This document shows, piece by piece, positions 1 to 11,937 of a DNA stretch of 64,000 bases (the stretch's first letter is position 1; each line of letters opens with the position of its first letter). Location of the stretch: positions 1,506,985 to 1,570,984 of the forward strand of contig CP103030.1 in NCBI GenBank assembly GCA_024752435.1. Reading direction: 5' to 3'. Source of the DNA: Allantophomopsis cytisporea. Its lineage: Eukaryota > Ascomycota > Leotiomycetes > Phacidiales > Phacidiaceae. The notes beneath the pieces were generated by a model, which was given only the letters and a program-made list of their open reading frames with translations, did not search any database and had not been told where the DNA came from. The position numbers and the translations under genes were made by a program.

Positions 1-759
1 GACGTCGAAGATGCTGCGAAGTGGATACGTACTGTCCTGCCAAAAGAGCTTGGCGAAGGTGTCGTCGATACCTCGAAACTGATCATAGGTGGTGGAAGCT
101 GCGGTATGTTTGTTCCGAAACCAGAGGAAATAATAGGGGACTATGAGGGCTGATATCAAATAGGTGGATTACTCGCACTCACAGCAGGACTCTTCCTCTC
201 GCCTCCACCAGCCGCAATCATCTCTATCTATTCCCTCGTGGACCCCACAGATCCCGAACATCACACCGCGTCCAAGCCGAACCCACCTCCGGGCCGAACT
301 GAACTTATCCCATGGTCGGAGGTCGAGCAATATCTCGGACCCAACGCCCCAACCGTGTCGCACCCTGAGAATGGACTCAACATGCGCGAATACAAATACA
401 CTGGTCGGGCTACCGCGAATTTCTACATGATCCAAGAGGGTACGCTGTTGGAGGCTGTTCATGGCAATGCTACCGTGGAGGAGATCCAGTCCCGCTGGGG
501 AATCTTGAAGAATATGAGCGCAAAATACCCTCCAACCTGGGTGGCGCATGCGATCGAGGATAGATATACACCAGTGACCGAAGCAGAGAAGTTGGTCAAG
601 GCTCTGGAGAAGAACGGCGTGAAGCATGAGTACTGGCCTATTGAGGGGAAGCATGACCATGGGTTCGATTTCTGGGAGATGCAGCCGGGTGAGGAGGGCG
701 AGTTCGAAAAGGACTTTGCCGGAAGATTGTGGCCTTGGTTGGAGAAGACTATTGCTTAG
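1..759 (+). CDS. alpha/beta hydrolase, 3' part (5' end outside window)
   Basis: Probable serine hydrolase of the esterase/lipase-like alpha/beta hydrolase fold; substrate unknown. Two exons are visible: 1-103, open at the left edge, and 164-759. The 60-bp intron (gtatgt..tag) restores frame through a Gly codon. The join creates a GGGSCGG nucleophile elbow (G-x-S-x-G). Further on, an EDRYTPV segment carries the likely acid residue and a DHGFD segment near the C-terminus carries the likely catalytic His. The N-terminal part, including the oxyanion-hole motif, lies outside the window. The next gene on this strand starts about 1 kb downstream. Confidence 0.8.
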
Positions 760-1790
760 ATGTGTTGATACCCTCATGATCTGTGAAACTCCATTGTATT
801 CATTGGCACTTTTGCAAGTGGCTGGCTTTTGGTTGTATTGACATACTGGGTAAATATAGTCTCTAGCCAAGCAATTCGATCCAAACGCTACGTATTCTTT
901 AGTATGCCCACCGAAAGCTTATGTGTGCAGGGCGCCCGCGCAGTATATATCGTATGACTGACCTCTTGACTCCTGTAATGTAGCTAGAGACTGAATGTTC
1001 CACACCCCTGTCGGCAAATCGGCTATGCAGAGAGTATGGGTATAAGATCCAGATTACACAACCAATGTAACACCATCAGGCGGAAACACAGTCGATCTAA
1101 CCGTTAGACACCCTTCTAGCTTGTCATTGTACTCATGATAACCAATCAGCAATTTATCTGCAGTGGACTTGAAGGTATCGGTGGGGAAGAGAGGCTTTCA
1201 GCCTTAGACGGTATATAATTCCAGATAGAGTTGTGCTCGAATTAGCAAGGAAAAGCATACAAGCATACAAACCTCATGCTACCAATCCCATAAGTTGGGT
1301 TTCCGTCTGTTGATCGGAACCTGCGCACACTTCGGACTGCCAGAAGAGAATGATATCGGGTGCAGTTTTTCGGAGAAAGGTATGGATTTGTGAGGTCAAT
1401 TATGCAGAAGTGCGCATGCCGGCGCACTTTTCTCCTGTGGCTGGTTGGCGTGGATGGCTTGTCATGCTGGCTATGCTTGTTCTTAGTGCCCGCAAGAGAT
1501 CCCGCTTTGCCGTGACTACGCAGTATGAACACGAAATTCCAATGCATACAAGTTGTATGTCCTGCGATGGATATGTCTGTATGTATGTCTGTATGTATGT
1601 CAAATCTACCGAACATACAGGGGTATTCTGTACTCTACTAGTTTCTTTCTGTCACTCCACACCCCTCCATCATCGATTGCACTATCATCATGGCCCATTT
1701 GCCGTCTAAGCCAAACACATTCACTTTGAATGGCATCTTGAAAAGACCATTACAAAACAAGAGCGAAACTGACAACTTTAACCATTTGAG
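760..1790. other. intergenic region with a short microsatellite
   Basis: No convincing gene. Short ORFs on both strands at 1242-1709 owe part of their length to a simple repeat at about 1571-1600 built of TATG and TCTG units, and show no recognisable protein. The right part probably holds the promoter of the downstream Zn2Cys6 gene. Confidence 0.6.
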
Positions 1791-3986
1791 ATGGAGAAGA
1801 AACGTCGGTCCACTGCTTTGAGCTGCGAAAATTGTCGTCTGCGAAAGGTCAAGGTATTCAGAACAATCCGTCTCTCCAAGGGTATATCCTAACCCCGCTG
1901 TCGTAACTTAGTGTAGCAAGCCTGATTTCGAAGCCTGCCAGAGATGTCAACGCTTGGGAAAAGAGTGCTTCAATACCAGTGAAAAGAAGGCTCGTCCTTA
2001 CTATCAACCATCCAAGGAAAGATATGAATTGATGGTCAAAGTCATACATCATTTTGTCCCTTCGGCTGAACTGGACACCGATAGTCTACGCCAGCTTCTT
2101 CGAGCGTTAGAAGATGATAAACGTAATCGTTCTGAGCGACGAGAGCAACCGGAATCTCTGACGACTGTCACTGATGTCGCCTCAATTCGAAATTCACTCT
2201 CTGAAAGTGCGTCAAATAATTCTGTGTCCTCGGCAGCTGAGGTCACGAATGCATTGGACGGAGATGATGGCGCATTCCTTGGAGATGCCATGAACACTGC
2301 TCGTAAGCAAAACAATTTGACGCCAGTCGTTATTTTGGGCTACTTTCGCTGATACCATCTCCAGGTTACCAGAGTGGCTCAAGCTGTGCTGCTTTTCACA
2401 AGCTCACACGCGCAGTATTGTTATCATCAACAAATTACTCGTTCAGCTGTGTTCAGGAGGTGCTAAAACCGGATATCTGCATGTTCGATGGACAAATGGT
2501 CGAGGCGCCATTAATCAAAGACTTGCCGCCCAGAGCAGATCTAGAGAAGGCAGCTACTCGCTTCTTTGCGGAAGTAAATTGTGTGGTATTTGTGATGAGC
2601 GAGGATCTATTTCGATATCGTGTCGATGAATTTTACTGCAACCGTCGAAGCTGTAGCAATGCATTTTTAGCCATCCTATACTTGGTACTCGCGATTGGGG
2701 ACCAGTCAGAAAAGGCTTTCAGAATTGCCTGCTCTTATTTTGAGAAGTCACTCGAAGAAGGGACCGAAGAGAGTGTTGTGGTCGTCATGTTGACAGTATG
2801 CCTAGTCCTTGAAGAGATCCCCACAAAACTTTTCAACTAATAAGCACAGGTACTATACAGACAAAATAATGACCAGAGAAATCTTGCTTGGATTCAACTT
2901 GGAGCAGGTATTCGAATCGCTCAATCTTTAGGCTGGCATATCGCCGACAAGTTCCAAAAAGACCAGTCCCCTTATAGAATTCAAAAGAAAAAGAAGTTGT
3001 GGTCTTCTCTTTACGAACTGGACCATTTCCTGAGCTGTTCTTTGGGACGACCGTCTGCAATCATTGATAGAGAAGGAATGCTGGTGCAGGAAACGGTATG
3101 TAACTAGCAGACGACCAGAATCTATATCGCAAAGCATAGGAATCTCACACGCTCTATTAGGAAGTCTATAACAACGCTCCCAGCTCCTTGGGGTATTGCG
3201 CCGCAGTGTCATCATTTGGGCCCATTCTTGGACGTATCTGCAATCATATCTATCTACGAGCACAACACAAGGCTGTGGACGAGACGATTATCAGCTCCTT
3301 GATTGACGAAGTTCATTCATGGTGGCACTCCCTCCCAAGTCATCTGCGCTTTAGTGGTCTGGCAGAGCCATCATACTTTCGATCAATTTGTTATATTGGA
3401 CTTCGATACAACTATGCTCTGATGCTGATAACAAGAAGATATCTTTTACAAGCAGTAGTGTCTGGCGGGAAATGCTCGGAGGAGGTTCTGAGCCGAGTCA
3501 GAGTATGTGAGGAAGCACATGATCGCTCGACGGCGATCATTCGTGACATGGCCTCGAAAGATATGATCAGTCAGCTCATCTGGTTCGATGTACTGTTTTT
3601 GTTCGCCAATGTCAATGTCACTGCTATTCGCGGGCTTCTGTACAGCAAGTCCTCTCAAGCTCGTCCTAGTCAGGTCAGCGAATTTTTACCCATTCTGGAG
3701 ACAGTGAAACGAAAAGCTCGAGGGAAGTGGAAGGCATGGGCTTTGGATTATGTTATTGGTTTTAGTAAAGCTCTCCAGCAGGACTTGGACTATATGCGTG
3801 TCCAATCCGAGTATGCAAGCCCCTTATTCCTGTTTATTGTTTGGTCAGTTACTGATTCTCAATACAAGATCCCATCCTGTCAACCTGGACTCCCAATCGG
3901 CAGCAGAAATATTGGAGTTTGTGGACGATAACATGATGAGCTTTTTCGACTCGGATTTTCAAGATGCGTTCTGGAACGCTTGGTGA
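1791..3986 (+). CDS. Zn2Cys6 fungal-type transcription factor
   Basis: Nuclear regulator with an N-terminal binuclear zinc cluster and a fungal_trans-type middle domain. Exons are 1791-1853, 1912-2302, 2365-2795, 2850-3095, 3161-3810 and 3869-3986, giving 632 residues. Introns are 54-65 bp and all joins keep frame. The first join supplies the third cysteine and yields C-x2-C-x6-C-x7-C-x2-C-x6-C (Cys12 to Cys40). The middle holds the signature CSLGRPSAI, typical of this family. The last intron is inferred because the downstream frame ends in an acidic tail (DDNMMSFFDSDFQDAFWNAW). No lesion is visible, unlike the other two regulators here. The adjacent oxidase gene, about 0.4 kb downstream, could be a target; that is inference from position. 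Confidence 0.85.
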
Positions 3987-4379
3987 AGGGGTTTGATGAT
4001 TATTTGATGTCTTACGAAGATGGGATTTCTAGGATTTATTGTATTTAGTATTCGTGCTAGATTGCACGTTGAAATGCACCTTGCCATTTCAATCATATTC
4101 GTGCTATGTATGGTTATGCCGAGCTTACACTTCTCGAAACTCGTGTAAGGAGATATCGAGCGATGGGCGGGGGAATTGCACCATTTGAAGACGAAACGTG
4201 GGGTTTGTACGTACACTTTTCCTTTTATGAATTCCGTTCATGTGAGATACCATGCAACGTTGTATCTTGGCGCTAATAATACAGACGACCACCGAAGTCG
4301 TATGACTTCAAAAGACAAGTCAACCAGCAGCACGATCTTCCAAAACTCGCAACAAATCTCTCACTTCCAAAGTTTCAAC
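3987..4379. promoter_or_regulatory. intergenic spacer, probable promoter of the oxidase gene
   Basis: A spacer of about 390 bp between the regulator stop and the oxidase ATG. The oxidase frame is open upstream to 4176 with an in-frame ATG, but that extension has no recognisable domain. It would place the FAD-binding loop about 77 residues in, so the 4380 start is preferred. No operator-like repeat was recognised. Confidence 0.4.
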
Positions 4380-5471
4380 ATGACAGAGCAGGTCTTGATC
4401 CTTGGTGCTGGAGTGACTGGCCTCCAAACTGCTCTCACTCTTCTCCAGTCAAACAATTATGCAGTAACCATTCTCGCAACGTACTTCCCTGGCGACTTCA
4501 ACATAAAATACACTTCACCATGGGCAGGTGGCAATTGGCACACATTTGCCACTGCCGATCAGAAAGAAATTGCTAGGTTTGATACGGAAACTTATCAGTA
4601 CTGGACACAATTGCTGAAGGAGAAGAGCGAGAAGGAGGTCGGACTGGGATTCAAACGTGAATTCGTGTATTGGACGGATCCAGAGAGTGAAGAAATTGTC
4701 GATGGCGGCAAGAATATATGGTGGAAGGAAATTGTGGAGGGATTTGAGATGATTCCAGAGGAGAAATGTACGGTTGGTCGGGCGGGTTTGAAATACGATG
4801 GTATCTGCATCAATGTCCCTCGATATTTGGACTACTTGGTGGAAGAGGCGAAGAAGCTCGGCGTGAAGTTGGTGAGAGGGAGAGTCGATACAGCAAAAGG
4901 ATTGGGTGGTGTGATTTCTGGTGCACGAGATGTTCTCAATGATCATGGACTGGGAAAAGAGGCTGACTTTGAAATCTTTGTCAATGCTACTGGACTCGGG
5001 GCGAAGGAATTCGTGGATGCTGAGGAGGCAGAGAAGATATTCCCTATCAGAGGGCAGACTATCCTCGTTGAAGGTGAATGTCCTGTAGGTCGCACATTGA
5101 TAGGTGTCGACGAAGATCCAACCAAAACTGAAGTTGCTTATGTCATTGCAAGGCCAGGTTCGGGGACTACTGTTCTTGGGGGCTGTATGCAAGCGGGAAA
5201 TTGGAGTGCAGATGAAGATGTCGAGTTGACGAAGAGAATATTGAGGCGGAACAAGGCAATCGCACCAGAGTTATTGATCGATGGGGAGTTCAAGGTCATC
5301 GATGTACGCGTTGGCTTAAGACCGGGAAGAGTGAGAGGGCCGCGAGTAGACAAGGAAGTTGTGGGTAGCATAAGGGTCATTCATTCTTACGGTCATGCGG
5401 GTGCAGGATATCAGAACAGCATTGGAAGTGCGAGAAAAGTACTGAGTATTTTGGACGGAAGTCATGCATAG
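4380..5471 (+). CDS. FAD-dependent D-amino-acid oxidase-like protein
   Basis: Flavoprotein of the DAO family (PF01266 type), expected to oxidise a D-amino acid or similar amine to the imino acid with H2O2 release. It is intronless, 363 residues. The N-terminal dinucleotide fold LILGAGVTG (GxGxxG) starts at residue 6, which favours the ATG at 4380. The C-terminal part has the family pattern VGLRPGR followed by HSYGHAGAGYQNSIG. Fungal DAOs usually end in a peroxisomal PTS1 such as SKL or AKL. This one ends GSHA, so peroxisomal import by PTS1 is doubtful. D-aspartate oxidase is an alternative substrate class that the sequence alone cannot exclude. Confidence 0.85.
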   Translation: MTEQVLILGAGVTGLQTALTLLQSNNYAVTILATYFPGDFNIKYTSPWAGGNWHTFATADQKEIARFDTETYQYWTQLLKEKSEKEVGLGFKREFVYWTDPESEEIVDGGKNIWWKEIVEGFEMIPEEKCTVGRAGLKYDGICINVPRYLDYLVEEAKKLGVKLVRGRVDTAKGLGGVISGARDVLNDHGLGKEADFEIFVNATGLGAKEFVDAEEAEKIFPIRGQTILVEGECPVGRTLIGVDEDPTKTEVAYVIARPGSGTTVLGGCMQAGNWSADEDVELTKRILRRNKAIAPELLIDGEFKVIDVRVGLRPGRVRGPRVDKEVVGSIRVIHSYGHAGAGYQNSIGSARKVLSILDGSHA

Positions 5472-5568
5472 GTAGGTAGTGATTGATAATAAAGGTGCTT
5501 GATAATTCCCCTCAAACGCCATTTGTCATTATTTGAATAGAAATACACTTCATAAATATTACCTTCGA

Positions 5569-6965
5569 TCAGATGTAACTGACCTTAACGCCCATCCCAG
5601 CGGTAGCCTTTACCTTATCCCAACTGTTCCCCAAAATTCTTCGTAGTCGCTCCTTGACGTCTTTTCTACTCAAGACCAACAACAATCCTGCCACAAACGC
5701 TAGAGTCCGTAATAACATCATTGGATTGGCTTGAAATGAGTTCGCTATATTCTCCAGTACCTTGCGCAAATTTGTAATGATCGCTGCCGCACGTTTGGTA
5801 TATGTAGGTGGTGCAACAGCACTCGGAGTTGAACTTGAATTTGGTGTTTGGCGTGGGGATAATGTCGAAGCTCGTGATGACCTAGATCCCTTTACTGAAG
5901 ATCGTTTTGGACTTTCAATTCCGTAATCCACCTCACTACCTTCTCGTCTCCCTAGTTGTCGCTCCTCCTCGTGTCTCTTGCGTTCTGCCTCTTCATTCTC
6001 AATCCTCCGTCGTCGTGCTTCGTTCAAATCCCGTTCCAGCTGTTCTTCATGTTGGCGTTGAGCTTCACGCTCACGGTGTGCTACAGCAGCATGCTCCTCT
6101 TGAAGACTTTGGAGGGCTTGCAGAAAGGCTTCACGGCGTTCCTCATCCAGTATTTCGCTGATGAATATGAATTCGCGTGCATAATCCCACTCGTCATTGC
6201 GCAAGAGCACATGCAGTGTGTACAACTCGAGGATTTTGACGCGCGCATTCAGATCGCGAGGGGTATCGGTGCCTGACTTGTTATGCGATTTTCTGCCAGA
6301 GGATCGATCCTTTGAATTTTCGAGGCGGTTTGTGATATCGAGGTTTGGGGTCGATGAAGCAGCAAGGTATGCTTCTAGACGTTGTTGATTGAGTCTCTGT
6401 GTTCGAGCATGCGCAAGTAAAAGCGTTGCACTATCATCGACAGTCAGATCAGTCGAGAACAACCACTTGGAGTTGTGTACCCCACTTACAGATTTATAAC
6501 CACATCAGAATCAACATCTCCTTCAACTCCACCATAGCCGTTCTTGACTACTTCCTCCCACACCTCGCCCTCTCTTACTTTTGATACCAAAGATCTCCAC
6601 TCTTTGTTTCCGAAAGCCTCTTTCCCTTCGTCTGGATCTAGTTCGGCAACTGCGTTGAGAATCGTGAGGTACAAGCTCCACACCTTGATCCGTGTAGTTC
6701 GCGAAGCCTTGAGGATTGGAGCCGCTTCAAAATGCGCGACACCTTTCTCTTCAGAAGTAACGGGTGTGATGAGTGGTAAAATTGTAGAAAGCGACTCAGG
6801 TAATCGACGGGTCAAGAATAATGTAGATGATTGTCGATAGATCTTGGAGATTTGAGTAGAGGGGTTGCGCGATGACGAAATAGAGAGCGAAGTGACGGAT
6901 GAAGAGAGATGTTGCGATGACGATAGAGTATTGCTCGAATCCATTATTTCGGTCGCTGAAGTCAT
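5569..6965 (-). CDS. pex26: PEX26/PEX15-like peroxisomal membrane peroxin
   Basis: Probable fungal PEX26, the membrane anchor that recruits the Pex1-Pex6 AAA complex to peroxisomes. Exons are 6965-6490 and 6430-5569 with a 59-bp intron; the protein has 445 residues. The join gives VVINLATLLLAHARTQ, which I remember from fungal orthologues, as are LTRRLPESLS, RTTRIKVWSLYLT and GTDTPRDLNARVKILELYTLH. A long charged, probably coiled stretch (HEEQLERDLNEARRRR) is followed near the C-terminus by one hydrophobic segment (TLAFVAGLLLVL). This fits a tail-anchored membrane protein. The start at 6965 has a good context (CAACAATGACT). The functional name comes from memory of annotation and is less certain than the gene itself. 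Confidence 0.75.
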
Positions 6966-8019
6966 TGTTGTTGAAACGAAGGTATTTCCATGCAGTGGTG
7001 ATGTGAACAAAAGTCAGGAGAGATTGAGATCTTGATCATCGAAATGTTTTTGAGCAGTTGAAGGGAGAGAAACTGTGGAATGCGAGCAGAATCGTTTGTT
7101 TATCGTAGTAGAATCTGGAGAAAGCCAGTGAATGGAAGTCATCGGAGGCACAAGAGGATAAGTAAGTGCTAATTTCAACAAAGTTACCTCGGTCCCTTAT
7201 TAGAACCCTGGTAGACTACGGTAGAACGCGGTAACATCGCGGAATAGGCAAAGACGAGACGAGACGGATACAGAGCCTTGTCAGGTCGAATAAGGCTGAA
7301 GCCTATGATGTACTTTACCTAGGTAAGATACCTTACCTTACGGTTCATGGACTCCCAAACTACGATCAGTCGTTCACAACCACGGCAACAACAACAGCAA
7401 CAACAACGATAGTGTCAAGTTGTTGCAAAGATGATGGCGAGTCTTACACACTCTTCTCAATAAGCAATATCCTCACCAAATTACTTGGTCGTCGTTGTCT
7501 TCCAATTACGCGGCGCTACTTTTGTGGATTGTCCTTACAAACCGTGAATCTGTGACACATTCTTGTGTATACTTCTTCGCATCCCATAAGTATATCATCT
7601 CTTCCTCCGCTACATACATTCTCCTTAAGAGACTCATTTCTTTTCCCACGATCTGCATGGGGTCATCGATACTCATTCTCATCAAATCAGCCTATCCCTT
7701 GGGATAGTCATTCCCGATCAACACACTTTATGAGGTCTCGTACCTGGTGAAGAGACCAGGCATTGTCTCCAGTTCTATCCTTGCACTTGTATATCTACAA
7801 CTCGAGTGTAGGACAATCTGATCTTAACATCGTCGAATGGCCTTGATAACAAAATACTGGATATTTCATTACGCCACTGTTCGGGTTCAGGAGGACACCA
7901 CCTACTCCCCTGTTCACCTAAATTCTATTGATCTGACACTCCACCTCCAAACCATCTGAAGCTTTGCAACGATTTAATTTGCTGCTCACTTCACCAAGCA
8001 ACTTTGAGCAACCGCAATC
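6966..8019. promoter_or_regulatory. divergent promoter region between the peroxin and PARN genes
   Basis: About 1.05 kb shared by two divergently transcribed genes. It contains an A/C-rich stretch of CAACAACAG-type triplets at about 7378-7408 and a cluster of TACCTAGGTA and CCTTACC motifs at about 7313-7340. ORFs at 7495-7750 are short and unrecognised. Confidence 0.45.
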
Positions 8020-10021
8020 ATGGATATACACAAGGACAACTTCATGTTCTACCTCATACCCATTCTTGACAATATCTCGCGAGCCGAACTGGTTTCCTTC
8101 GATTTGGAAATGTCAGGCATTGGTGCTAAGACCAGATACGGACGAAATGAACGAGCTCAGGATGTTGGTAAACCATCTCTTCAGCGTCAATATGAGGAGA
8201 CTAGGAACGCTGCAATGAAGTATCAAGTCTTACAGCTGGGACTCACATGTGTATTGTGGGATGAGAAGGACCAATGCTATGTTGCACGTCCGTACAACAT
8301 CAATGTCTCACCACTCTTCGAAGACATGAAAGACAACCTCGGTATTGATCGTCACTTCACTTTCTCTAGTTCAGCATCCCATTTCCTCATCAAGAACAAT
8401 TTCGATATTTCGAAGCCTTTTACCTCCGGCGTATCATACTTGTCAATGGCGGAAGAGCGAGAAGCGTATGCTATTTACGAGAGCAGAAATTCCAAATCAG
8501 AGATTCCAGATCTGCCAATTGATCCTGGTACTCCTACATTAGACTTCTATCGACAGGCAAGAGAGACAATCAAGAAGTGGATCAAGAAGCCGGGAATTTA
8601 TGATTATTGCAATATACCCGAACCACAAGAAGGTAAGTTTGAGGCTATGTTCTTAAGCTACAGCTCGCACAAAGTGTGTAGGAGTGCAGGACTCGCTAAC
8701 ATTCGAATTCGAACCCTATAGGTCGCCCTAATCTGACTGGCTTTGATAGAAGACTTGTTCACCAGCTCGTTCGTAAAGAGTTTCCTGAATACCAAGCCTT
8801 TTCCATGGATAGTGGAAGGTTCATGCAGATAAAAAAGTTTGATAGCGTCAGAGAATCTCAGTTTCAAAAAGATCGCCGTGCTAGGTTTGATGCTATGGTC
8901 GCTAAACAGATTGGTCTCCGCTTCATCTTTGAAGCACTGACTGGTGGTGATCTTGCACGTATCAACACAGCTTGGTGTCTGGTTGACGAGCAAGGAAGAT
9001 CAAAGTTCACCGACAAGGCAACTTTAGATACGCAGCTCGATGAAATTCGAGAACGGTTGAGAGGCAAGAAACGCTTTCTCGTAGGACACAATCTATTCAC
9101 GGACCTTCTGTTTTTCTATCAGACGTTTGTTGGCGATCTACCCCAGGATGTAAATGAATTTAGGCGCAAGGTTCACGATTTCTTTCCTCTAGTTGCAGAC
9201 ACGAAATATTTAGCTACGTTCCGAGGTAGCTTGAAGAATAACTCTTCGAGTTTGGTCGAGATTTGGGATATGCTGAAAAATCAAGCAACTCCAAGTATGG
9301 TAGTAGATCCAAACTTCACAAAGTATTCTACCGGTCAGATGTACCATGAAGCTGGTTATGACAGTAAGCCATTGAATTTGAATACTGTTGCAATTCAGAG
9401 GTCATCCACTAACGCATTGTAGGCTGGATCACAGCAGAAATTTTGATCAAATTGTCTACTAAACTCTTTGCTGCTAATGTACACCTTGATCCGAAAAAAT
9501 CAGCACCTGCTGTCATCGTAGCATCTCCAGAAAAGTCAACTCTCGGCATCAGCAATTCATCTTCGGGAAATACACTTCGCAATCAAACAGTACCAATCAA
9601 CCCACCTGACACAAATGGCATAGCAATCGAGAAGCCACGTAAGATAGCCAAGTTTGCAACTCCTGGAAGATTTGATCAACTAGCCGACGAGGGTGACAGT
9701 GACAGCATGTCTTCAGCATCGACCTCACCTGATAACAATGGAGTTCTCATCCCCAAAAGTCCTACAGCGCCCAAGAATCAGAACGTATTCGCGAACCTCA
9801 TGGACGCTGATGTCGATGAAGACTTTCGTAAGATCACACAATCCAACAAAGAAAATGTCTCGATCTTCCATTCTGCGTCGAAGAAAACGGAGGCTCAACC
9901 CGATCGTGATAGCTTAGGTGTACACAAGCGGTTTCCACCATTTGAGAACCCATTCTGGAAGGTCTTCGGCAACAGCCTGAGAGTATATGGAACTGAGGAT
10001 GATGTTATGCATCTGACATAG
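8020..10021 (+). CDS. PARN: CAF1-family 3'-5' exoribonuclease, PARN type
   Basis: Poly(A)-specific ribonuclease-like deadenylase that would shorten mRNA or small-RNA 3' tails. Exons are 8020-8632, 8722-9363 and 9423-10021, with introns of 89 and 59 bp; the protein has 617 residues. The DEDD fold is visible: SFDLEMSG near residue 28 supplies the first Asp and Glu, FLVGHNLFTDLLF supplies the middle Asp region, and VADTKYLA and YHEAGYDSWITA supply the late conserved block. The GYDSW motif is assembled across the second intron, which supports that join. After the nuclease domain comes a low-complexity Ser/Asn/Pro-rich linker, then a short C-terminal segment (ENPFWKVFGNSLRVYGTEDD). No lesion seen. 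Confidence 0.88.
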
Positions 10022-11032
10022 AACATCCATGGCAATGAGACCACGCTCATGGTATTTGTGAGCTGATTTAGATGTGACAGGCTGTTTTTAGCATCTGAAA
10101 GTGGTACTTCGTGCTATTTGCAACTCTCAATGATGGTAGGCATTCCGAAGCGAGGAGTTCAGTTTGGAGGATTCCTGCTCGTTCACAAATCGGACGATAA
10201 TGGGTGAAGGTGACGAAATTATCAAACTAGTTGCTCAGTCGTGCTTCGGCTGCGCTCTTAATATACAATTTCCCTGGTTTCCAGCTGGCCCAATCTTCAA
10301 CTTTGACTCTCTCCACAGTATCAACATCGTAGAGTAAATCATGCAGCCGCATCCCCAAATCGGCGTAGTAAAACATGCCGATATGCACGCACATCTCCAA
10401 GACCCGTGATATATTCGAAACGAAAGCCTGTACAGAAGTTTTTCCTTTTCAGGAAAGAATGACGTTCATCAAAGAGGATCGGATAGCAATAGCGTGTGGA
10501 TGAGGTGTCTAGCTCGAAATTCGTTGTTAAGCGTTGCTGGCATTGACTTCCCACCGTTGAGATCCAGCCCTGTCCACCCAGCTTTAATCTCGGCACCAGC
10601 GATCTGTGCAGATCAGCAGCATCATTTGTACTCCGAATAGCCATAAACAGACCCACTGTACAGACCTCCTATACCGCCAGCAGGAATAACCGGCAAGGTT
10701 GACGGTCGAAAGACAATAAAGGCGCTCTGCAGTAGACTATCATATTTATTGAATCGTATTCCCTAAACCTCGTATCTTATGTGAGAAAAGCTCGCAACAA
10801 ATTGTATCGTGCTTTCTCGTTATACGCAACCACACGGTTCCTTGCATCTGCACGACATACCGCAATCTACGAAGCGCATGACTTGAATGTGCAGGAAACA
10901 CGAATTCTCAAAATAGTCCCGTTCCAACCCAGCAACCAACAAGATCGTATTTATTGCGTGGTTCTCGCAGATCTCATTCAAGTTCACAAACGTCGAAATC
11001 TTTTCAATTCCACCTAAAACCCCAAATTCACA
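10022..11032. other. spacer after PARN, including promoter of the secreted-protein gene
   Basis: Holds the frameshifted minus-strand ORFs listed separately at 10230-10722. The 200 bases before the ATG at 11033 probably include the promoter and 5' leader of the secreted-protein gene. A plus-strand ORF at 10781-11017 lacks any recognised motif. Confidence 0.4.
10230..10722 (-). pseudogene. possible degenerate protein-coding gene, family unknown
   Basis: Not recognised. The minus strand shows protein-like sequence scattered over frames. One frame reads GWISTVGSQCQQRL and then FRFEYIT, ending at 10339. A second frame continues without a gap as VLEMCVHIGMFYYADLGMRL and KVEDWASWKPGKLYIKSAAE, ending near 10230. 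Switching frame at about 10400 would join them. An upstream piece (VIPAGGIGGLYSGSVYGY) sits in yet another frame. This could be a decayed gene with one or more indels, or a multi-exon gene whose splice sites I did not resolve. No function is offered. Confidence 0.3.
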
Positions 11033-11891
11033 ATGAGAGGACAAATTCTCTTTGCTCTGGCTATGGCCAGCGGATTGGTTCAATCTTCTCCATTGAGCAC
11101 CGAGAACGTCATGTATGGTTCCTATGTGTTATCGATGAAGTATGAAACTAACAATAATAACAGAACAACCACTGTCGTATCCACCGTGACGGCAGGAACG
11201 GCATCGTAAGTTCTCCAGAATATCCTACGAATTCAAAAGCTGAACCATTCAGTACCTCCGTAGTTTTTGTATCGGGCAACCCGCCAGTTAGTACGGCTGC
11301 ATCGGCTGCTAAATATGCTGCGAAGAGAGATCTGGTACGCTTCCAAGAGATCGCAGTTCCAGGATGCAACTGACGACCACCCAGGAAGATCGTGATGATA
11401 CCTTCACATCGACCGTATATCAAACGACAACAGTATGCACAACTCAAAATCTACACGACCCTCTTGCTAACACTGCGCAGATCCAAGCTTCAACCGTCAC
11501 ATCTACTGTCTACCCGTGCGCCACACCTGTCTCAAGTCTGACACCAACGCTTCCATATGGCGCCGCACGTATGTCAAACAATGGATCGCTCCCATCTGCT
11601 GATGGCAATGAGTTGTACGGCCTGACTACGACTCAAGGAAAGACTCTTGAAGGTTGTTGTAACACATGTTTCTTCGAGCGGGAGAATTGTCTTCAAGCAT
11701 GGTGGTATAGCTACGAAGGATGTGTTGTGATGACTGCCGATTCTTCGAAGTTCAATGGAACGGGACCAGCGACTTCGACATGCCCACAAGGAAAGATTAC
11801 CGGTTTGGAGTATCAGAGAGATACCAGTGCATCATTCCGAAGCGATGGAGACTTTGCAGGACCTTGTGGACAGACATATTTGGACGAGTAA
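11033..11891 (+). CDS. small secreted cysteine-containing protein, function unknown
   Basis: Predicted extracellular protein. The N-terminus MRGQILFALAMASGLVQSSP is a classic signal peptide. Proposed exons are 11033-11112, 11164-11205, 11253-11334 and 11385-11891. The third intron (gtacgc..cccag) contains a good CTGAC branch site and is needed to avoid a stop. A fifth split is likely: 11433-11480 has gtatgc, a gctaac branch site and cag, is 48 bp and in frame, so both versions encode protein. Thr/Ser-rich repeats (TTTVVSTVTAG, TSTVYQTTT) precede a C-terminal Cys-rich part (GCCNTCFFERENC..GCVVM..TCPQG). That part loosely recalls PAN/apple-like fungal secreted domains. A surface or effector-like role is possible but unproven. 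It converges on the hydrolase 46 bp away. Confidence 0.65.
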
Positions 11892-11937
11892 CTAAATTTG
11901 AAACTATAGGCAATACAAGATGATCATATAGCCTGGA

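Noticed and set aside
169..870. 233-codon minus-strand ORF over the alpha/beta hydrolase
   Set aside because: Antisense shadow; the plus strand has the catalytic motifs.
1242..1709. Overlapping ORFs on both strands near 1.2-1.7 kb
   Set aside because: They run through a TATG/TCTG microsatellite and show no protein family.
4176..4379. Extended N-terminus for the D-amino-acid oxidase-like protein
   Set aside because: The family starts with the FAD-binding fold; the extension is low in conserved character.
4515..5192. 225-codon minus-strand ORF inside the oxidase gene
   Set aside because: Antisense shadow without motif.
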